Of a stretch of DNA of 64,000 bases, positions 59,626 through 64,000 are shown one piece after another. Both the position numbers and the translations under genes were made by a program. The stretch is from positions 1,815,380 to 1,879,379 of the forward strand of contig CM055760.1 in the NCBI GenBank assembly GCA_029465975.1. The letters are read 5' to 3'. Below the pieces are notes generated by a model that made no database searches, was not told where the DNA came from, and saw nothing but the letters and a program-made list of their open reading frames with translations. Source of the stretch: Dallia pectoralis (lineage: Eukaryota; Chordata; Actinopteri; Esociformes; Umbridae). Numbering within the stretch: the first letter of the stretch is position 1; the number at the start of each line of letters is the position of its first letter.

Positions 59626-60214
59626 AGACTAAGCAAACCACTGAGCACAACTGTATGTGCTGTGCCTATTGTATATATAGCAGTTCATAAAACAGTTACT
59701 TTGTATTCTCAACTCTGAGAGTTGTGCTATAGGTAAGCAATAAGGCACTATATCATGTTACTATATAAGCACTAATCATGAATGATGGGTCCTTGCGTTA
59801 AGTAGTATCATGTAATTAGTTCGGAGAAGACAACATTTGCGCTTATTCTTGTTCTAGGTAGAGACGTCTACATCCGCCTGCCTATATCATGTTCACGTTT
59901 ACTCTTTATTTAAACTCTATGGTATTCAACTTGAATGGAAGAACGGACTTCTCCCTTGATTATAAAAAGGTGTCATACCTAATTATCTACTATATAACAA
60001 GGTTGCATTCCTACACAATGGAATATATTTAACAGCCCTAAGCTGTGATATATCTGCCATATTCAAAACCCTGAGAAGCCCTATTGCTTGTTTAATGGAC
60101 CAATAGAATAGTTCTGGAAACGTACATTTCGCCCATATGGCTTCCAGCAAACAAAGTCATGACAGCCAGAGAGGGGAGCTGAGCAGCGTTATTCTACTGG
60201 AACAAAAGGATAAC

Positions 60215-60370
60215 ATCATACAGCTCTGTGCAGCTCAGTTGGTAAAGCATGGCATATACAATACCAGGGGGTGAAAATGTATGTGTGAAAATCTATGCAC
60301 ACAATCCCATCAAGTTGCTGTGAATACGAGTGTCAGCTACATAATAGCTTGGTATATTTATCTCGTAACA
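60215..60370 (+). mobile_element. tRNA-headed SINE (HpaI-like head)
   Basis: The sequence ctctgtgcagctcagttggt aaagcatggcatatacaata ccaggg keeps the A-box and the phrase AGCTCAGTTGGTAGAGCATGG seen in salmonid-type SINEs. It is followed by a degenerate body (tgaaaatgtatgtg, atcaagttgctgtgaatacg agtgtcagcta). Because the SINE body follows it, this is not a functional tRNA gene. Confidence 0.7.
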
Positions 60371-62003
60371 CGGAAAGCAAATTAAAGTAACGATGTCATT
60401 GCTGGAGTGTCGAATAGGAAGTGACTGTCAAGACACCAGATCGGTGGAGCTACAAGAGCATTGGTTCTATAAACATCTGCAGTATTGTAATATTATGGTG
60501 TTCTGTGTGGGGATGCAACTTATTCAATCAAGTTGTCTAAATTAAATTAAATCTCTCTCTAAATCCATGTTAGAGCAGATCAAATTCAAAGGCAACATCA
60601 GACTACACTTTGAGTACAATGTAATACAAATAGCTGTGGCATAAAGCACAGGACTCATATTAACTTGCGCTTGGAAAAGAACACAGTTTTCAAATCTAAT
60701 GTATTTACTTAAACCTTGTTGGCACAGAATTTCTAGTCTTTCAATTTTCCTTCTCTACAGAAGCGTCAAATCAGATCAGCTTTCCCCGTCATGCATCTAG
60801 TTTTTCGCAATCCTATTGATCCATCAATCAGCTGCATAAAGGTATAAAAGGAAGATCAATAGCAGCTGGTAAAAGTGTAAGTGACCGAGAAATCACTGAA
60901 TAAACCATTACAATCTATTTATTTCCTCCCTTTTTTCTTGGCTCGCTCTCTTGTCTCTTTCTCCCTCTCATTCTCTCTCCATATTTCTCTTTTACTTGCA
61001 TATCTCATTTCATTACCCCATACTGTATCTAGCTAGGCAATATCGGATGATATTGACACTGATGTCAATAAATGTAATGTAATGTAAGTATATGGTGAAA
61101 TTGTCCCACTAAACATCAATCGTGTTAGCAGATGTATTTAATTTGAAACTTTCACACATCCTCCCAACCGGGAACAGCGTGCTTATAGGAGTCCACAGGA
61201 GAGCACTTGTTTTACAGGATCACTGCCCACTGACCGATCTCTTCCATTGAGCCTTTTCAATATGAATTTCAAATGTCTTTGAACTAAAAGTGACTGTGTC
61301 TTGTATGTTTACATTCAACTTAGATTTTATAAAAAATTCTAACAGATCAATTTGATAACCACTGCATTGGATAAAAAACCCAAAGAAATAACAGGGGTTG
61401 ACTTTTGACAACCTGACAAAATATTAAAGCAAACAACCAAATCCCTTTCCTTTCACCCATCCATCCATGCATCCACACACACACCAACACCTCCATCCTG
61501 AAACCTAATCCTAATATCCGCACATTAACCCTAGCCCTACACAGTATCACAGGTTTTCGTGAAATAGACACGATTTTGTAAACTCACCTTTAGGCCTAAA
61601 GTTAACACAGGCCTAATTCCTAATCCTTAGCAGTTCCAATGTACATTTTACTTTTAACATACCCATAAATCCTTGTGGGTACCTGTCAAAAAACATGTAA
61701 CGACTGAAATCTCAAATGCGATTTTTTTTGGGAACTATGTACCGAAAAGTAGACTTCTATTTGGATCACAGCAGATGTGTTTGTTCTAACCTTAACCCCA
61801 ACCTATAATGCCTTAACTTATAAGTAGCACTATTACCAAGTTTTGCCCAGACCGGTCCGCCAAGTAAGACTTCATATTTGTTCTTCCCATGGGCCTGCCA
61901 AGACACCATATGGGAGTGATTTGTCAGGTCCCCCACATTTTCATATAGATCACACAAACACAGATACACATCCAAAATAATCAAAACTGTCAAAATGTAT
62001 TAC

Positions 62004-62427
62004 CTCCTCCCACTGGTGAATGTATCTGATGAGTCGGGACAGTCTCAGAAGCCTCAGAAGGGACAGAATCTTAGTAAACCTCACAATTCTCAATGCCCTC
62101 GCTGTCTTGTACACCTCCGAATCAAACCCCTTCTCCACTATTAGAAAGATATAATCCACTGGTATGGACGAGAGAAAGTCGACCACAAACCAGCTCTTCA
62201 GGTAGTTCATTTTGATGACCTTGGGGTCCAGAATGATCTCAGAGCTTTCCTCGTTGACAATCCCAGTGCGAAAGTTCATCACTAGATCCACGAGGAAGAT
62301 GGTGTCGGATGCCACATTGAATATTAACCAGGTGGTAGTTGTCTGCTCAGAGAAGAAGGTTATTCCAACAGGAATGATGATCAGGTTGCCCATCATCATG
62401 ACAAGCATTACCAAGTCCCAGTAAAAC
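62004..62427 (-). CDS. hcn1: HCN1 channel exon 2: S1 to S4 voltage sensor (partial gene)
   Basis: This exon is 424 bp, the conserved HCN exon 2 length. It begins with the last base of a split codon (acceptor ttctag, exon starts g-ttt-tac) and ends at HQWEE before the donor gtaata. Segments in order are S1 (FYWDLVMLVMMMGNLIIIP), S2 (TWLIFNVASDTIFLVDLVM), S3 (YLKSWFVVDFLSSIPVDYIF) and S4 (ALRIVRFTKILSLLRLLR, then LSRLIRYIHQWEE). The Arg/Lys spacing of S4 is that of the HCN voltage sensor. The phrase VNEESSEIILDPKVIKMNY is characteristic of HCN1; HCN2 differs strongly there. All 141 codons are open. Exon 1 (N-terminus) lies to the right, beyond base 64000. Confidence 0.97.
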
Positions 62428-64000
62428 CTAGAACAGAAAGAAAATGGTTAACAGGAAGATAACATGGCTTTTGAGTATAGAACAAACAACTTGAAAGTCC
62501 TTTTTAATTGGACCGATTATTTTTTTAATCATTATAATCTTATTTTAAGCTAAGTATACTGACAAATAGTAATTCAAAACAACTTTAAAAAACATTTAGA
62601 TCTGGGGATTTGATATAGCAACCTAGGTCCATCCACATTCCTACAGTCATTTTAATTTCTGAAAGCATGCTGTTCCACTTGATTTTCAGTCATAACACAA
62701 AGGGTTAGTTAGCAATTATGCGAGAAATGGGTTACGGAATCCTTCACTTTGCAGGCAGAAATACAAAATTGGTATCTACAAAATAATCTGACGCTGTGAA
62801 TTGCAAAAACCCTAAATCCCCAAATATTTTTAAAACACACACATACACTCAAACAAATAACAAAAAAGACAGCTCATCGTCATGTGACACAATGTTATTT
62901 AAAATGTCCAAAGTAACTTTAGTTAGTGTTAATGTAATTATTGTAAATGTGTGGATGTGAAAATTATTTGTGTGACCCGTTTTAAATCCAAAAGACAACA
63001 GTGGAATCACTAGCGCCATGTTCAATCATCTGAACCAGACAGACACAAAAAAACGTCTGTATAAAATGGCTGTATTGTTTGCACAGAGAGGACTGCGGCA
63101 GTTTCCACCAAACTTGTCCAGGCGTATGTGGATATGTATGCCTATTTGCTTAAACCCACACATCTCTGCTTGACAAAGACTTGACGGCATGTCTTCAAAT
63201 GTAATCATATAGATATAAAAGCTGATCCTCAGTGAAAAGCTTGGCATTACTTGTCAGACATATTTTTGAAAAATGAATGGTTACCAGAACAAGTGAAGGG
63301 AAATTGTGAGGTATCAGTATCAATCTGAAGCGTAAAAAGGTGCATCTATCAAACAAATTGCTTTTCTTATTTCTCCTTATTCCCTGGTAGCATTGTTACA
63401 GCGAGGAAACAAGAGGAAACTCGACTATATATTTCCCTGGATGTAATTTATTGTGATGGGGAAGACTAGATTAGAGTAGTACCTCTGGAATACCCGCACC
63501 CTTAGGCTGTGAGATTGGATTGCGGACAACCTGACAATCCTAATATTACACGCTGTCTTAGTGAGATCCCCGAAAACGTCTATAGGATATTCCTCCACGT
63601 GCTGCTACTTTGTAAGTGGTTACTCCCATTGATGTGCAACGGCAGACAACCCAGTCCTTAAAGAAAAGAAGACAATAACAACACACACAACAGAATCTGC
63701 AAGCCCACACATTGAGTCATGTACACGGAGGCTGTTTGTTTTACTCAGTTGGGGGCTGTGCATATCCCGAAATGCAGATGCCCTGGTTTGGTTTAACCGG
63801 AAGAAGAAAAGCATCACAATTTGAACAGATTGAACCATGGATGGGGCTTTCTATTCCTTGTCCAATAAGTGAATCTGAGTTTTTTGCATTTAAATACATT
63901 TGCTACGGTCTGCCTGACAGAACATAGTTCTGCTTGTGTTCTGTGTGACTGTCCAAATGGATCCATAGGAGTGGCTGGGGGAGGATGGACTTCTAGCCGA
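62428..64000 (-). other. hcn1: 3' part of hcn1 intron 1
   Basis: This is sequence upstream (in gene orientation) of exon 2. It ends with the polypyrimidine tract and ttctag acceptor at 62428-62437. No further exon, recognisable transposon or RNA gene is seen up to base 64000. The short open frames here have no recognisable content. Confidence 0.85.

Larger units (their letters stand above)
19201..62003 (-). other. hcn1: hcn1 intron 2
   Basis: About 42.8 kb of intron lies between exon 2 (donor gtaata) and exon 3 (acceptor ctccag). It hosts most of the mobile elements in the window plus one antisense spliced gene at 28.9-30.1 kb. No convincing coding or repeat identity was found in 19210-20560, 24900-26640, 27000-27950, 30850-31890, 36510-38890, 42200-43550, 45450-46050, 49160-50560, 50740-52090, 56500-58320, 58500-59200 or 60370-62000. 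Simple GA and CA tracts occur in some of these. Confidence 0.9.

Noticed and set aside
26..62427. Assignment to hcn2, hcn3 or hcn4
   Set aside because: Residues VNEESSEIILDPKVIKMNY, NDSWGKQYSYALF and APVSMSDLWITM agree with HCN1 and differ from the others as I recall them. Which teleost duplicate (if any) cannot be told from three exons.

Overview
This window is vertebrate DNA from a ray-finned fish. It holds long, AT-rich, intron-like sequence with GT-AG-bounded coding exons far apart, and many fish-type transposons: several Tc1-like elements, L2/CR1-like and Rex1-like LINEs, hAT and piggyBac remnants, and tRNA-headed SINEs. The SINE heads and one Tc1-type end (about 16690-16775) resemble repeats I know from salmoniform and esociform fishes. 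That placement is an inference from memory, not a measurement.

The one clear host gene is the pacemaker channel gene hcn1, read right to left on the minus strand. Three consecutive internal exons are present: exon 2 (62427-62004, 424 bp, S1-S4), exon 3 (19200-19039, 162 bp, S5 and turret) and exon 4 (244-26, 219 bp, pore helix, GYG filter, S6). All three have consensus splice sites and join in frame. Exon 1 lies beyond base 64000 and exon 5 lies before base 1. Nearly everything else is intronic: the end of intron 1 (62428-64000), intron 2 (19201-62003, about 42.8 kb), intron 3 (245-19038, about 18.8 kb) and 25 bp of intron 4.

Intron 3 contains a THAP zinc-finger remnant, a LINE tail joined to a 30-bp minisatellite (5212-5631), a solo LTR with a TCAGG target duplication (9565-10027), a piggyBac relic whose reading frame carries a second 30-bp minisatellite (11671-12000), a short Tc1 derivative with both inverted ends (16798-17588) and a fragment of a second Tc1 family (17590-18160).

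Intron 2 contains L2/CR1-like LINE pieces (22.7-24.2, 34.4-34.8, 41.0 kb), three more solo LTRs with perfect 5-bp duplications (26.7, 35.1-36.5, 52.7-53.6 kb), and a 950-bp hAT with an exact 8-bp duplication nested in one of those LTRs. It also has a LINE with endonuclease and RT remnants (38.9-41.0 kb, minus), a decayed Tc1 transposase with a large hairpin (44.3-45.4 kb), a Rex1-like LINE (54.8-56.5 kb) and several SINEs.

The most unusual locus is at 28.2-30.85 kb in intron 2, antisense to hcn1. It is a three-exon, splice-competent gene encoding about 206 aa. It belongs to a multicopy teleost family of unknown function, often annotated as SAMD3-like, and ends with an AATAAA signal. The whole unit lies between inverted ACACTCTAAAAAA termini with matching subterminal motifs, so it may be a host-like gene carried by a DNA transposon.
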